Of a DNA stretch of 64,000 bases, positions 34,855 through 44,110 are shown piece after piece. The notes beneath the pieces are model-generated. The model made no database searches. It saw nothing but the letters and a program-made list of their open reading frames with translations, and had not been told where the DNA came from. The translations under genes and the position numbers were made by a program. Positions within the stretch are counted from its first letter, which is position 1, and each line of letters starts with the position of its first letter. Source of the stretch: an uncultured Acidobacteriota bacterium (GTDB taxonomy: Bacteria; Acidobacteriota; CAIWXX01); assembly GCA_903916735.1 (NCBI GenBank), contig CAIWXX010000062.1, forward strand, positions 34,356-98,355, given 5' to 3'.

Positions 34855-35484
34855 CTACGACTGCTTAATGGTGATGGTCTCGATGACGTTGGCAATGTCT
34901 TCGCAACGGTCGACGGCATTTTCGACGGCTTCGTAGATTTCCTTCAGTTTGATGACGAGCAACGGGTCATCCCGGTGTTCACGGAAAAGACGACCGATGT
35001 ATTCCTGCACAAGCGTATCGCATTCGTTTTCCAGCCGGTTGATTTCGATGCAATGGCGGAGCGTATCATCAGGGTTTTTCATGTGCTGAAGGATATCGAG
35101 TGCCTTTTTCACTTCTTCCATTGCCTGCAGAAGAACCCGTGCCATGCCCGTCAAACCCGGTGGAACCTCGGTGATTTCAAAACTGTGCAATCGCTGCGCC
35201 GCACCCGTGACGAGATCAATCACGTCGTCCATTGTCTTAACGAGGAGCTGAATATCTTCGCGATCCACGGGCGTGATAAAAACCTTGTTGACCAGATCAA
35301 TGACCTGGTGCGTTATATCATCACATTCATGTTCGATCTTTCGTATGTCCTGCAGGTAAATTTCAATATTGGCGATATCATGAAGCAGCTTTTCAAAAAG
35401 CGTACAGCCTTCAAGGATTTTGTCGGCTGCGATCTTGAAATAGTCGAAAAACCTGCCCTCTTTCGGCATCAGCGATGCGATCAC
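34855..35484 (-). CDS. DUF47/PhoU-like regulator of phosphate transport
   Basis: A 209-residue helical protein of the DUF47 (TIGR00153) family, relatives of PhoU that are encoded with PiT transporters. Typical segments are MPKEGRFFDYFKIAADKILE, ANIEIYLQDIRKIEHECDDI, the PVDREDIQLLVKTMDDVIDL stretch and RLENECDTLVQEYIGRLFRE. The acidic and histidine-bearing helices suggest the metal clusters known in PhoU. The start is GTG 35484, with AGGGG a few bases upstream. It forms a two-gene unit with the transporter downstream. Confidence 0.92.
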   Translation of the reverse strand: MIASLMPKEGRFFDYFKIAADKILEGCTLFEKLLHDIANIEIYLQDIRKIEHECDDITHQVIDLVNKVFITPVDREDIQLLVKTMDDVIDLVTGAAQRLHSFEITEVPPGLTGMARVLLQAMEEVKKALDILQHMKNPDDTLRHCIEINRLENECDTLVQEYIGRLFREHRDDPLLVIKLKEIYEAVENAVDRCEDIANVIETITIKQS

Positions 35485-35942
35485 TTAATCACCCCTCTCA
35501 TAAGCTATCAGTCACTTGCTCTTTCGCCCATGTGCAAAATTATTCTCAGCTGCGGCGGATATTGAATTCACGAGCATGTTCGCAACAACCCGATAGGCGC
35601 TCGAACTTGAAGTGAAGGCATGCCGGGAGCGGGCCCCGAGATGTCCCCTTCCCTTCCGCATAACCCCCTTCAAGCCGCCTGATGGATCCCCAAATCCTTT
35701 CGAGCGACGGGCTGAATGCTAGCATATCTGTGAGAAGAATCCTAACACGGCGTGTGCCTCTCCCGCGGACTCATCCCGAGTGTTTGGGGGGGCAAGCTCT
35801 GGTTTACGACGAACCGGCCGGGCAGAAGGTCAAGGACCGGTGGGGGGCAACCGATATCTGTGGCATCTCATGCGGACACAGCAAAGCTATGTCATCAGGA
35901 GTTTCAACAACCGAGGTCACAGAGCTCAGGCAATGCCCTGAA
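35485..35942. other. Intergenic gap, no gene seen
   Basis: About 460 bases between the divergent-facing start of the DUF47 gene and the 3' end of the RelA/SpoT gene. Short frames on both strands have no family resemblance. There is a GGGGGGG run near 35785. I see no RNA gene or clear terminator. Confidence 0.45.
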
Positions 35943-38120
35943 CTACCGCGCAGCTTCCTTTTTGCCCTCCCATGTGCGGCCGGCACTCTGAACCCCCTCA
36001 ATCTGCCGAACCTTATTTAAGACCTTTTCCAAGTGCTTCAAATCGGTAACTTCAAGATCCAGCCTGATATGGCCTTTTCCGTCCGGATCGATTCGGACCT
36101 TGGCCCCTTTGATATTGGTCTGGGTATCAGCAACAGCGGTTGTGACCTTGGCGAGAATTCCGGGCTTGTCATCGACAGTGAGATCCACAGGAACCAGATG
36201 GGGTTCCTCACTGGATGTGTCCCACGCCACCTCGATCTTTCGCTCGGCCTCATAAAGCAGGTTCGTCACATTCGGGCAATGCTCAGAATGGACGGCAACT
36301 CCCTTTCCCCGCGTGATGTATCCGACAATTTTTTCACCCTTGATCGGGCCGCAGCACTTGGCGAGGTAGACAAGCACGTCATCCGCGCCCTTCACCTTGA
36401 TGGCTCGCTCGGCCAGCCCCAAAGCCTTCTTGACGGCATTCGCAATTCGCGATTCCTTCTGAACCGGGCCTTCGGCCAGCACCTCCTCCGGCAGCAGTTG
36501 CGCCATAATGTTTTTGGCCGCGAGCTTGCCGTAGCCGAGAGCCGCATAGAAGTCCTCCATCTTGATTAACCCATAATCCGGAAGCTTCTTGCTGATTTCC
36601 TCCTCGACCAAGATCTTCTTTACATTCTGCTTATACTTCCGGCACTCTTTCTCCCATAGCTTTCGTCCGACTTCGATCGACTTGGTCCGTTCCTGCAGAT
36701 GAACGATGTGCCGGATCTTGTTTCGGGCGCGGGACGTCTTGACGACCGACAGCCAATCACGTCCGACATTCATCTCCTGCGCTCTGATGATCTCGACGAT
36801 ATCGCCGCTTTTGAGCTTATATCGCAGAGGCATGAGCTGTCCGTTGACTCTCGCCCCCGTACAATGACTCCCGAGTTCTGTATGGATGGCATATGCGAAA
36901 TCAATCGGGGTTGCGCCGCGAGGCAGGGAAATAACCTGCCCCTTTGGAGTGAAGGCGTAGACTTCGTCCGGATAAAGGTCAACTTTAAGAATGCTGAGGA
37001 ATTCTTTGGGATCCTTAAGTTCCTGGTGGTACTCGAGGAGCTGTCTCAGCCATTGGACATGCTGATCCTCCGGTCCCGGCGCCACCTTCCCTTCCTTGTA
37101 TTTCCAGTGAGCTGCAATCCCTTGTTCGGCTATGCGATGCATCTCATGTGTACGGATCTGTATCTCGCATGTCAGCCCTTTTTCCGTGACGATGGATGTG
37201 TGCAGCGACTGATAAAGATTAGGTTTGGGAATGGAGATGAAATCCTTGAACCGTCCAGGAACAGGTCGGCCGATCTGATGGACATAGCCGACGGCTTTCC
37301 AGCAATCTTCCTTGCCATCTGTGAGAATGCGCAGCGCCACGAAATCGTAAACCTGCTCGATCGAAATCTTCTGTTTATTCATCTTGAGATAGATCGAGTA
37401 ATTCCGTTTGATTCGGCTCTGAATTGTCGCGGCAATGCCATTCTCTTCGAGGATTTTGGAAATCCGCTCAACCATCTCCTTGGCAAACTCATCGGCCCCT
37501 TTCCGGCGCTGTTCAACGAGGTGCTCTAATTGAAAGTAGGCGGCCGGATCCAGATGCCGGAATGCCAGATCTTCCAATTCGTTGCGGATTTTTCCCATGC
37601 CGAGGCGATTGGCAATCGGAGCGTAGATGTCCATCGTTTCGAGCGCAATCCGTTTCCTCTTTTCTTCAGGCAGGAATTCCAGCGTCCGCATGTTATGGAG
37701 TCGATCAGCCAGCTTGATAAGAATGACCCGGATATCATCAACCATCGCGAGCAGCATTTTCCTGAAATTTTCCGACTGCTTCTCTTCTTGCGATGAGAAC
37801 GGGATCGTGCTCAGTTTGGTGACGCCTTCTACCAAATGGGCGACAGTCTCTCCGAAATACTCACGCACCCGTTCGATACTGGTCAGGGTGTCTTCGACGA
37901 CGTCGTGAAGCAACCCTGCGGTAATCGTAACGACATCGAGTCGCAGATCGACGAGAATCCCTGCGACCTCGATCGGGTGTATGAGATATGGTTCACCCGA
38001 CTGACGAACCTGCCCTTTATGTTCCATCGCCGAAAACACATAGGCTCGCCGCAAAAGATCGATATCCGCATTCGGCGCATAGGCTGCAACCTTATCTTCA
38101 AGATCATCAATTCGGATCAC
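35943..38120 (-). CDS. relA/spoT: Bifunctional (p)ppGpp synthetase/hydrolase (RelA/SpoT homologue)
   Basis: A long RSH stringent-response enzyme of about 725 residues. Domains in order: HD hydrolase (PYLIHPIEVAGILVDL and TAGLLHDVVEDT, the intact HD pair), synthetase (KRNYSIYLKMNKQKISIEQV, VYDFVALRI, YQSLHTSIVTEKGLTCEIQI), TGS (VYAFTPKGQVISLPRGATPI and FAYAIHTELGSHCTG), a helical and zinc-finger-like region with YLAKCCGPIKGEKIVGYI, and a C-terminal ACT domain (DKPGILAKVTTAVADTQTNI). Both catalytic halves look active. The start is uncertain; GTG 38120 gives the usual N-terminus IRIDDLEDKV, and a TTG at 38189 would add 23 residues. It is monocistronic. Confidence 0.93.
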   Translation of the reverse strand: MIRIDDLEDKVAAYAPNADIDLLRRAYVFSAMEHKGQVRQSGEPYLIHPIEVAGILVDLRLDVVTITAGLLHDVVEDTLTSIERVREYFGETVAHLVEGVTKLSTIPFSSQEEKQSENFRKMLLAMVDDIRVILIKLADRLHNMRTLEFLPEEKRKRIALETMDIYAPIANRLGMGKIRNELEDLAFRHLDPAAYFQLEHLVEQRRKGADEFAKEMVERISKILEENGIAATIQSRIKRNYSIYLKMNKQKISIEQVYDFVALRILTDGKEDCWKAVGYVHQIGRPVPGRFKDFISIPKPNLYQSLHTSIVTEKGLTCEIQIRTHEMHRIAEQGIAAHWKYKEGKVAPGPEDQHVQWLRQLLEYHQELKDPKEFLSILKVDLYPDEVYAFTPKGQVISLPRGATPIDFAYAIHTELGSHCTGARVNGQLMPLRYKLKSGDIVEIIRAQEMNVGRDWLSVVKTSRARNKIRHIVHLQERTKSIEVGRKLWEKECRKYKQNVKKILVEEEISKKLPDYGLIKMEDFYAALGYGKLAAKNIMAQLLPEEVLAEGPVQKESRIANAVKKALGLAERAIKVKGADDVLVYLAKCCGPIKGEKIVGYITRGKGVAVHSEHCPNVTNLLYEAERKIEVAWDTSSEEPHLVPVDLTVDDKPGILAKVTTAVADTQTNIKGAKVRIDPDGKGHIRLDLEVTDLKHLEKVLNKVRQIEGVQSAGRTWEGKKEAAR

Positions 38121-38654
38121 GTTGATTATGCTAACAATTCCACGGATGTTTTTCAAAGAGCTCAATTTGACAGCATCACAACAGGTCAATCCAAGGCGGG
38201 GACACAGGGGATGAGAACGAACTCCACATCGGAAATTATGGGTCGTTTGTGAGGCATCTCAAGGCGGGAGGGTTCATCGTGCGCCATGCGCCTGCGCACC
38301 AGTTCATGAACAACCACGATCCCGGAATTTTTTTCCTGCTGACCCTAAGCAAAGTCATTGCATTGAAGGCCGGTGGAGGGTTGCCATTTGACATTTTTGC
38401 TTTTCCGCCTCACGATTCCACTTCGATGCCCCTGAGGAGTAGATCGGCGTGCTTGGAAAAGCACGAAATGGGTGAGAATGAAAATCGAGTATTTCCATCG
38501 GGCGATTGGTAGCAAGGGATGAAGAATCGTTCAGCAATAACTCTTTGTGCGCGCTCCATGCTCTGACGTGGTTGTGGTTGATCAGGAGCGTTGTCATGGT
38601 GGAGAAGTCATCATGGGTTGGCTGAGGTCATGTCACTGGAGGTGACGTTCTGAA
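38121..38654. other. Intergenic gap, no gene seen
   Basis: About 530 bases between the divergent RelA/SpoT gene and the metallopeptidase gene. Short frames are present but none is convincing. A GGAGGTGA ribosome-binding site belonging to the metallopeptidase gene lies at about 38638-38645. Confidence 0.45.
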
Positions 38655-39743
38655 ATGAAGCGCAAATCACGCGAATTGCTGTATAGCAGCGATACGCTGA
38701 AACTCGAGACTCTCATGACTCCCATCAACCGGCTTGGACTGCGCATGAAAGGCACTCTCATTGAAGAAGCGATCCGCCGAGTCAAGGAGGATATCGCCCG
38801 GGTCGGCATCACTCAATTGAATCCCACCTTTTACATCTCGAATGGATATGGATGTGTCGAGGGAACGACGAACATTGCTGTTGGGGTTTATGATTGTGGT
38901 GAGCTGCTTCGTGAATTGAACAGGGAATTCCGCGGATTCTGGCACGACCCGGCTGACATCCTCCAGATCCTGCGTCATGAAGTCGGTCATGCATTCTGTT
39001 ACGCCTACAAGCTTTATCGATCCAAAGAGTTCCGACATCTCTTCAATGTTAAAGGTCATTTCTTCAATACCTACCCCGAGAACACCAGCCAGCGGCCTAA
39101 TCCCTGGAGCCCGGATTATGTGAATCCCGTCGGAGATTACTACGCGCAGAAGCATCCCGACGAGGATTTTGCAGAAACCTTTTCGGTCTGGCTGACACCG
39201 GATATCGATTGGCGGGTTCAATTCAGCGCCAAGCATCGGGTCCTAAAAAAGCTGTCATATATTGAAAGGATCGTTGCCGAATATGGGCGGCAGGAAACGG
39301 CCCTCACAAACGGGAGTTCCAACGGATTTCACTTGCCGTATGAAGATATGTCTATGAGTGTCTCTCAGTTCCTGGGCGCGAAAGTATCGCAGGTCAAAGC
39401 CTACCGCCGCCGTGCCAATGGCTATGTTGATACGGATCTGCGCGAGCTCTTCCAGGGGCCGCCCCGGATTCTCCCTTTGAAGAGGTTTCGTCGCGAGTAT
39501 CGTCTGGTGAGCCGTTTTCTCAGGTCATATAAGCGCCTCCTTGTGAATCGTGTTAGCTTTTGGGTCAACGTGGACGACACTGTGGTTTCAGACCTCGTCG
39601 ACAAGATGATCATCCGCGCTCGCGCAAATGACCGATATATTAAAATCGCTGAGATGGAAAAGAAACTGATTGAGGTCACCACCTACCTGACTGTGCTCTG
39701 CCGAAATTTCAGGACGTCTGAACACTATTTCCTGCGAGCTTGA
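38655..39743 (+). CDS. Putative zinc-binding metallopeptidase
   Basis: A 362-residue cytoplasmic protein. The zinc motif HEVGH occurs at residues 108-112 in ILRHEVGHAFCYAY, and a downstream DEDFAETFSVWLTP supplies Glu174 as a likely third ligand, the arrangement of gluzincin-type putative zinc-binding metallopeptidases. The region NPWSPDYVNPVGDYYAQKHP precedes it. The C-terminal 150 residues are basic and helical, without a known domain. No signal peptide is present, so it probably acts inside the cell. The ATG follows GGAGGTGA by about nine bases. The gene is alone on its strand, and its substrate is unknown. Confidence 0.78.
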   Translation: MKRKSRELLYSSDTLKLETLMTPINRLGLRMKGTLIEEAIRRVKEDIARVGITQLNPTFYISNGYGCVEGTTNIAVGVYDCGELLRELNREFRGFWHDPADILQILRHEVGHAFCYAYKLYRSKEFRHLFNVKGHFFNTYPENTSQRPNPWSPDYVNPVGDYYAQKHPDEDFAETFSVWLTPDIDWRVQFSAKHRVLKKLSYIERIVAEYGRQETALTNGSSNGFHLPYEDMSMSVSQFLGAKVSQVKAYRRRANGYVDTDLRELFQGPPRILPLKRFRREYRLVSRFLRSYKRLLVNRVSFWVNVDDTVVSDLVDKMIIRARANDRYIKIAEMEKKLIEVTTYLTVLCRNFRTSEHYFLRA

Positions 39744-40012
39744 TCCTGCGGATGGAAACTCGCCTTCCCACGATCAGTGATCCGGCAAAGGCGGCCGATG
39801 TCGCACATCGATGCGCGTGCCATTGTCTGGTGGGTTCTAAGGCGGCCCCACAATATCGCATTTTACCCAGACTTCCTTCGCAATCCTCACGAATTGACTT
39901 TTTGACTCCAACAATTCATGATTCCGCTCTGACGCATTTCCAGTTCTAAAAGGCTGGCAGCCTCGCGGAGAACTGTTGCAGATGCCCAGGAGGCCCCTGG
40001 AGGCAAATTCAA

Positions 40013-40960
40013 ATGAGTGGTAAAAACATTGCAGTCGTTGCCATCGGCGGAAACGCGCTATCGGATGGACGGAGTTCCATCAAGGAGCAAATGCGAAGGG
40101 CTTATCTGGCGGCGGAGCTCGTCAAGACTCTGGTCGATAGAAATTTCGATGTCGTGGTGGTCCATGGAAACGGCCCCCAGGTCGGAATGGCTTACCTGCG
40201 GCAGCTGGCAGGGATCAAGGAGAATATTCCTCCCCTGACACTCGCCATGTGCGATGCACTCACACAGGGCGAAATCGGCACGATGCTGGAGTTGGCCATC
40301 ATCAATACGGTCAACAAGGAAAAGCCCGGGTTTGATGTCCTAACGATCGTCACCCAAGTGGAAGTCCGAGAAGACGACCCGGCATTCAAGAACCCGACGA
40401 AGCCAGTCGGACCTTTTTATACAAAGCATGAAGCCGAGGAATTGCAGAGGCAGTTTCCGGACTGGACGATCACGGAAGAGAGGGGCCGAGGGTATCGACG
40501 GGTCGTTCCATCACCAATTCCCATCAAGGCCTTCTCGGCATCCAGCATCCCCGACGCATTCAAAACAGCCAATGTCATCATCGCTGGTGGGGGCGGAGGA
40601 ATCCCGGTCATCAGACGGCCCGACAACACCTTCGAGTTGGTAGACGCGGTCATCGACAAGGATCGAACAGCCTGCCTGATCGCACTCGATATCAAGGCGA
40701 CGCACTTCTTTGTCTTGACGGGCGTCCCTCATGTGTGCCTTGACTTCGGCAAGCCGACACAGAAGCCGCTTCATGATGTTTCCGTTGGACTCGCGCGACA
40801 GTACCTGGCAGAGGGACAATTCCCGTCGGGATCAATGGGCCCTAAAATGGAAGCTGCAATTAATTTCGCCGATCGAACCGGCGGTACGGCCATCATCACC
40901 AACTCCGAGAATGTCGCGAACGCGCTGGAAGAGAAAGAAGGAACCAGAATCCACCCATAG
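40013..40960 (+). CDS. arcC: Carbamate kinase
   Basis: A 315-residue amino acid kinase-fold enzyme that interconverts carbamoyl phosphate plus ADP and carbamate plus ATP. The sequence begins VVAIGGNALSDG, then DVVVVHGNGPQVGMAYLRQ, TQGEIGTMLELAI, VTQVEVREDDPAFKNPTKPV and PIPIKAFSASSI, with the nucleotide-site end GPKMEAAINFADRTGGTAII. All are standard for ArcC. The ATG follows a GGAGG site. No arcA, arcB, ygeW or other carbamoyl-phosphate gene is next to it, so the pathway (arginine, agmatine or purine breakdown) cannot be told from context. Confidence 0.95.
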   Translation: MSGKNIAVVAIGGNALSDGRSSIKEQMRRAYLAAELVKTLVDRNFDVVVVHGNGPQVGMAYLRQLAGIKENIPPLTLAMCDALTQGEIGTMLELAIINTVNKEKPGFDVLTIVTQVEVREDDPAFKNPTKPVGPFYTKHEAEELQRQFPDWTITEERGRGYRRVVPSPIPIKAFSASSIPDAFKTANVIIAGGGGGIPVIRRPDNTFELVDAVIDKDRTACLIALDIKATHFFVLTGVPHVCLDFGKPTQKPLHDVSVGLARQYLAEGQFPSGSMGPKMEAAINFADRTGGTAIITNSENVANALEEKEGTRIHP

Positions 40961-41116
40961 TTTTGAAAAGGACGCCTTGAAATCCCGTGCGTTTCTCGGC
41001 ATCCTGCTCCTGGCTCAGGTATCCCTCATCGTCGTGTGGCAGTCGGAATAAGTGCTGGTACTTACTTGCTCAGATAATAATGGGCTCTCTCAAAGGAATG
41101 GCCAAATCGCCAATTC

Positions 41117-42118
41117 CTATGCCACGATATCTCGCATGAACTTCGCCGCTTCCTCAGGCAGAGTGGGGTTGATATAAAACGCGGTTCCCCATTCGAATCC
41201 GGCCACATTCGTAAGCTTCGGCATGATCTCAATGTGCCAGTGATAGAAATCAGAAACCAGCTCGTGGAAAGGAGATGTCTGAATAATCAGATTGTAGGGA
41301 GGGTTGCCCAAGGCCAGATCCATCCGCACGAGGATGTCTTTCATCATCCGTGCCAGATTCTCGTACTCGTGCTTCTGGCTCGACTCGAAATAAGCCTCAT
41401 GGTTTTTCGGAAGAATCCATGTTTCGAACGGAAAGCGGGAGGCATAGGGCGAGATGGCGAGGAATGAAGGGTTCTCGGCGATGACGCGGATGCCGCTGTC
41501 CGACTCCTGCTTGATGATGTCACAGTAAATGCAACGCTCCTTGAAGCTGAAATATGTCTTGCACCCATCGATTTCCTCCCGGACTTGTTTTGGAACAATG
41601 GGGAGTGCAATGAGCTGCGAGTGCGGATGATCGATGGTGGCTCCAGCCAACGCCCCATGGTTCTTGAAAATAAGAATGTATTTGAAGCGCCTGTCCTTCT
41701 TGAGATCCAGCACTCGATCATGAAAGCTCCAGAGGATGTTTTCAATATCCTTCTCGGGAAGGGATGAGAAGGCCGCATCATGTTTAGGCGTTTCGATGAT
41801 CACTTCATGAGCCCCGACGCCGTTCATCTTGTCGAAAATCCCTTCACCCTGCCGGTTCAAGCCTCCTTCGATCATGAGCGCTGGAAATTTGTTCGGCACA
41901 ACGCGAAGATCCCAGCCAGGCGCGTTCGGAGAGCTTCCGTCCCGCCTGTAGCTCAGGACCTCGGGCGGCGTCAATCCTTCATTACCGGGGCAAAATGGAC
42001 AGATTTCTCCGGCAATTCTCTCAAAGTTGTTCGGCCGATAGTCCATGGGCCGCTTTCCCCGCTCGGTCGAGATGATCACCCAACGCCCAATCACAGGATC
42101 TTTCCGAAGCTCTGGCAT
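41117..42118 (-). CDS. galT: Galactose-1-phosphate uridylyltransferase
   Basis: A 333-residue HIT-superfamily enzyme that exchanges UDP between glucose-1-phosphate and galactose-1-phosphate. The N-terminal part has LRKDPVIGRWVIISTERGKRP and a CPFCPGNE zinc motif; the active-site histidine triad is in GATIDHPHSQLIALP. Later RCIYCDIIKQE gives the second zinc-like pair and FYHWHIEIMPKL the C-terminal histidines. The length is typical. ATG 42118 is set by a GAGGGG site just upstream and by alignment with the family N-terminus; an earlier in-frame start at 42208 would add unrelated residues. No galK or galE is adjacent. Confidence 0.94.
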   Translation of the reverse strand: MPELRKDPVIGRWVIISTERGKRPMDYRPNNFERIAGEICPFCPGNEGLTPPEVLSYRRDGSSPNAPGWDLRVVPNKFPALMIEGGLNRQGEGIFDKMNGVGAHEVIIETPKHDAAFSSLPEKDIENILWSFHDRVLDLKKDRRFKYILIFKNHGALAGATIDHPHSQLIALPIVPKQVREEIDGCKTYFSFKERCIYCDIIKQESDSGIRVIAENPSFLAISPYASRFPFETWILPKNHEAYFESSQKHEYENLARMMKDILVRMDLALGNPPYNLIIQTSPFHELVSDFYHWHIEIMPKLTNVAGFEWGTAFYINPTLPEEAAKFMRDIVA

Positions 42119-42660
42119 TTTTCCCCTCGATGTATGTTCCCTTATAGATCGATTTTCGTGTTGATTGCCAATCCTCGGCAAGGATCGATATCCTTGCAGC
42201 AGCGCCAAAAGGAGCAGTTCGCAATTCTCAACAAAAAATTCTAACCAAACGGCGCCGTCCAGTCAAAAAGACCTCCCTCGCGGCATTTAGGAAAAGGCAT
42301 GTCGAAACATGGATAAGGCGATCAGCTTATTGAATTCATCCCCGATCCTCCGGCAAGATCCGTGTCATCGACATCGTGAAGGCGAACGGAATCGTAGACG
42401 AATTTGGCGAAAATCGTCCGTATTTATGTCTATGAGGACGTCTATGCCCTCTTCCAAAATATTCCAGGAGATAAATCCCTCTTTACAAGGCGAATCCAAG
42501 CGTTTATGAATTGCCATGTGGTCGGAGTTTTATGAGAAACAGGCGCGGAATACAGAGCATCACAGGCTCTTCATGTATGACCGGTCTCGCTATTCAAGAT
42601 CTTTTTTTTCAGCAAGTAAACCTTCTTGCGTGTGCCAGCGTCTAATGTATCGAGTATGAC
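42119..42660. other. Intergenic gap with possible short relic
   Basis: About 540 bases. In one plus-strand frame, near 42404-42535, about 43 codons read AKIVRIYVYEDVYALFQN and onward to a stop with protein-like composition, but there is no ribosome-binding site and I recognise no family; it may be a decayed gene. A T8 run at about 42600 precedes the sigma factor gene by 60 bases. Confidence 0.4.
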
Positions 42661-43245
42661 ATGGTTGGAAATGAACAACCTCTGAGGCACTCGGATGACG
42701 AATCGTCGGCGTTTCAAGAGCTGGTCGAGACTCATAAAAAGCGGGTCTACTACCTGGCTCTTGACCTGACGGGGAACCATCATGATGCCGAAGATCTATC
42801 GCAGGAGGTTTTCATCAAGGCATTTCGTTCAATCGGAGATTTTCGCGGCGATGCGAAGCCGGGTTCCTGGCTTTATCGCATAACCGTCAATACCTTCATA
42901 GATGAAAGGCGCAGAAAGAAGCTCATGATGACAAAGCTCATGGAATACTTCCGAGATGATATCGGAGGCCTCTGGGCTGGTCGGCACGCGCCCAACCCGG
43001 AGCAGAAAGCCGAGAATCACCTGATGCAGGAATATCTTGATGGAGCCTTGAATCTCCTAAGCCCTCAAGAGCGCGCCGTCTTCGTCTTGCGACATTACGA
43101 GGATCTTCGGTTGAAGGAAATTTCGCAGATCCTACATCTTGCAGAGGGCACGGTTAAATCGGTCCTCTTTCGAGGGATTCGAAAACTGCAAAAGGCTCTT
43201 TCCAACCAGCTGCCTCAGAAGGAAGCAAGGAGTGCCGATGTTTAG
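42661..43245 (+). CDS. ECF-type RNA polymerase sigma factor
   Basis: A 194-residue group 4 sigma factor. Region 2 is present as FQELVETHKKRVYYLALDLT, HHDAEDLSQEVFIKAFRSIG and GSWLYRITVNTFIDERRR. Region 4 is LLSPQERAVFVLRHYEDL followed by the helix-turn-helix RLKEISQILHLAEGTVKSVL and RGIRKLQKAL. It should direct transcription of a small regulon, possibly including its own operon. The downstream gene overlaps it by eight bases and encodes its likely anti-sigma factor. I could not see a clear promoter repeat that would mark autoregulation. Confidence 0.93.
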   Translation: MVGNEQPLRHSDDESSAFQELVETHKKRVYYLALDLTGNHHDAEDLSQEVFIKAFRSIGDFRGDAKPGSWLYRITVNTFIDERRRKKLMMTKLMEYFRDDIGGLWAGRHAPNPEQKAENHLMQEYLDGALNLLSPQERAVFVLRHYEDLRLKEISQILHLAEGTVKSVLFRGIRKLQKALSNQLPQKEARSADV

Positions 43246-44092
43246 CTGCCGGCGATGCCGCGCGCGATTTGTCGATGCGCTCTATGACGAGCTGCGCATC
43301 GAGGAGAAGGAGTGGTTTCAATCCCACTTGACGTCCTGTTCTCAATGTGCTGCCCTCTTTGCCAAAATGCAGGCGACTCTCGGCCTGATGGCTCAACATG
43401 CTCGGAAGAAACCGGGAGCGGAATTCTGGCAGGAATTCACGAAGAAACTCGACGAGCGCCTGGCGGAGTCCGATCAAAAGCCGAATTTATTCGCGGTCAT
43501 TCCAAAATCGTCCCTCCCGCCACTCCACATCGCGATGAAATGGGCTTCTGGTGCCGTCGCGGCTGCGGCACTCGTCGTCCTTGGCATCTTCATCGGGCAT
43601 GAGTACCGGCGCGATCAGCCGGCCGGGACGCCCCGCGTCGAACAAATCTCTGAACATGGCAAGATGAACTCTCCTGCCGCCACATCGGTCGATCTGCGAG
43701 CTGAGAGATTCCTGGATCGCTCGCAGGTGCTTCTTCTGGGCATCATGAATCATGAAGCGAATGATGCGCCACTCATCCCGGGGGATCACACTCGGCGGAG
43801 CAAAATCTCCCGTGATCTGATCCAAGAAGCCTCCTTGTTGAAGAGAGACCTCAAAGGCCCTGATAAAAGGCGGCTGCGCGAACTTATTTCGGATCTCGAG
43901 GTCATACTCCTGCAGCTGGCGAACATGCGTGCGGAACAGGATATTCCGGGACTTGAGCTTGTGCGGTCAGGAGTCGATCGACGAGCTGTTTTTCTTAAGA
44001 TAAATCTCGAAAAAATGCATTTTGCAGCGGGGGAAACTCCCCAGGCAGGAGCCCACCCGATCACGGGCGCAGCCAAAGTATCCGGTACATAA
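43238..44092 (+). CDS. Membrane-bound anti-sigma factor with zinc-finger domain
   Basis: A 284-residue protein. The N-terminus is a zinc-binding anti-sigma domain (zf-HC2-like): CRRCRARFVDALYDELRIEE, then FQSHLTSCSQCAALF, giving the C-x2-C and H-x3-C-x2-C pattern. A membrane helix follows at about residues 100-122 (ALVVLGIFIGHEY at its end), and the rest is an extracytoplasmic helical domain (LLLGIMNHEANDAPLIPGD, DLEVILLQLANMRAEQ) that could sense envelope signals. ATG 43238 has AAGGAG upstream and overlaps the end of the sigma gene, as is usual for such pairs. It should hold the sigma factor inactive at the membrane until a signal arrives. Confidence 0.87.
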   Translation: MFSCRRCRARFVDALYDELRIEEKEWFQSHLTSCSQCAALFAKMQATLGLMAQHARKKPGAEFWQEFTKKLDERLAESDQKPNLFAVIPKSSLPPLHIAMKWASGAVAAAALVVLGIFIGHEYRRDQPAGTPRVEQISEHGKMNSPAATSVDLRAERFLDRSQVLLLGIMNHEANDAPLIPGDHTRRSKISRDLIQEASLLKRDLKGPDKRRLRELISDLEVILLQLANMRAEQDIPGLELVRSGVDRRAVFLKINLEKMHFAAGETPQAGAHPITGAAKVSGT

Positions 44093-44110
44093 TTTGAAGG
44101 AGAAACACTT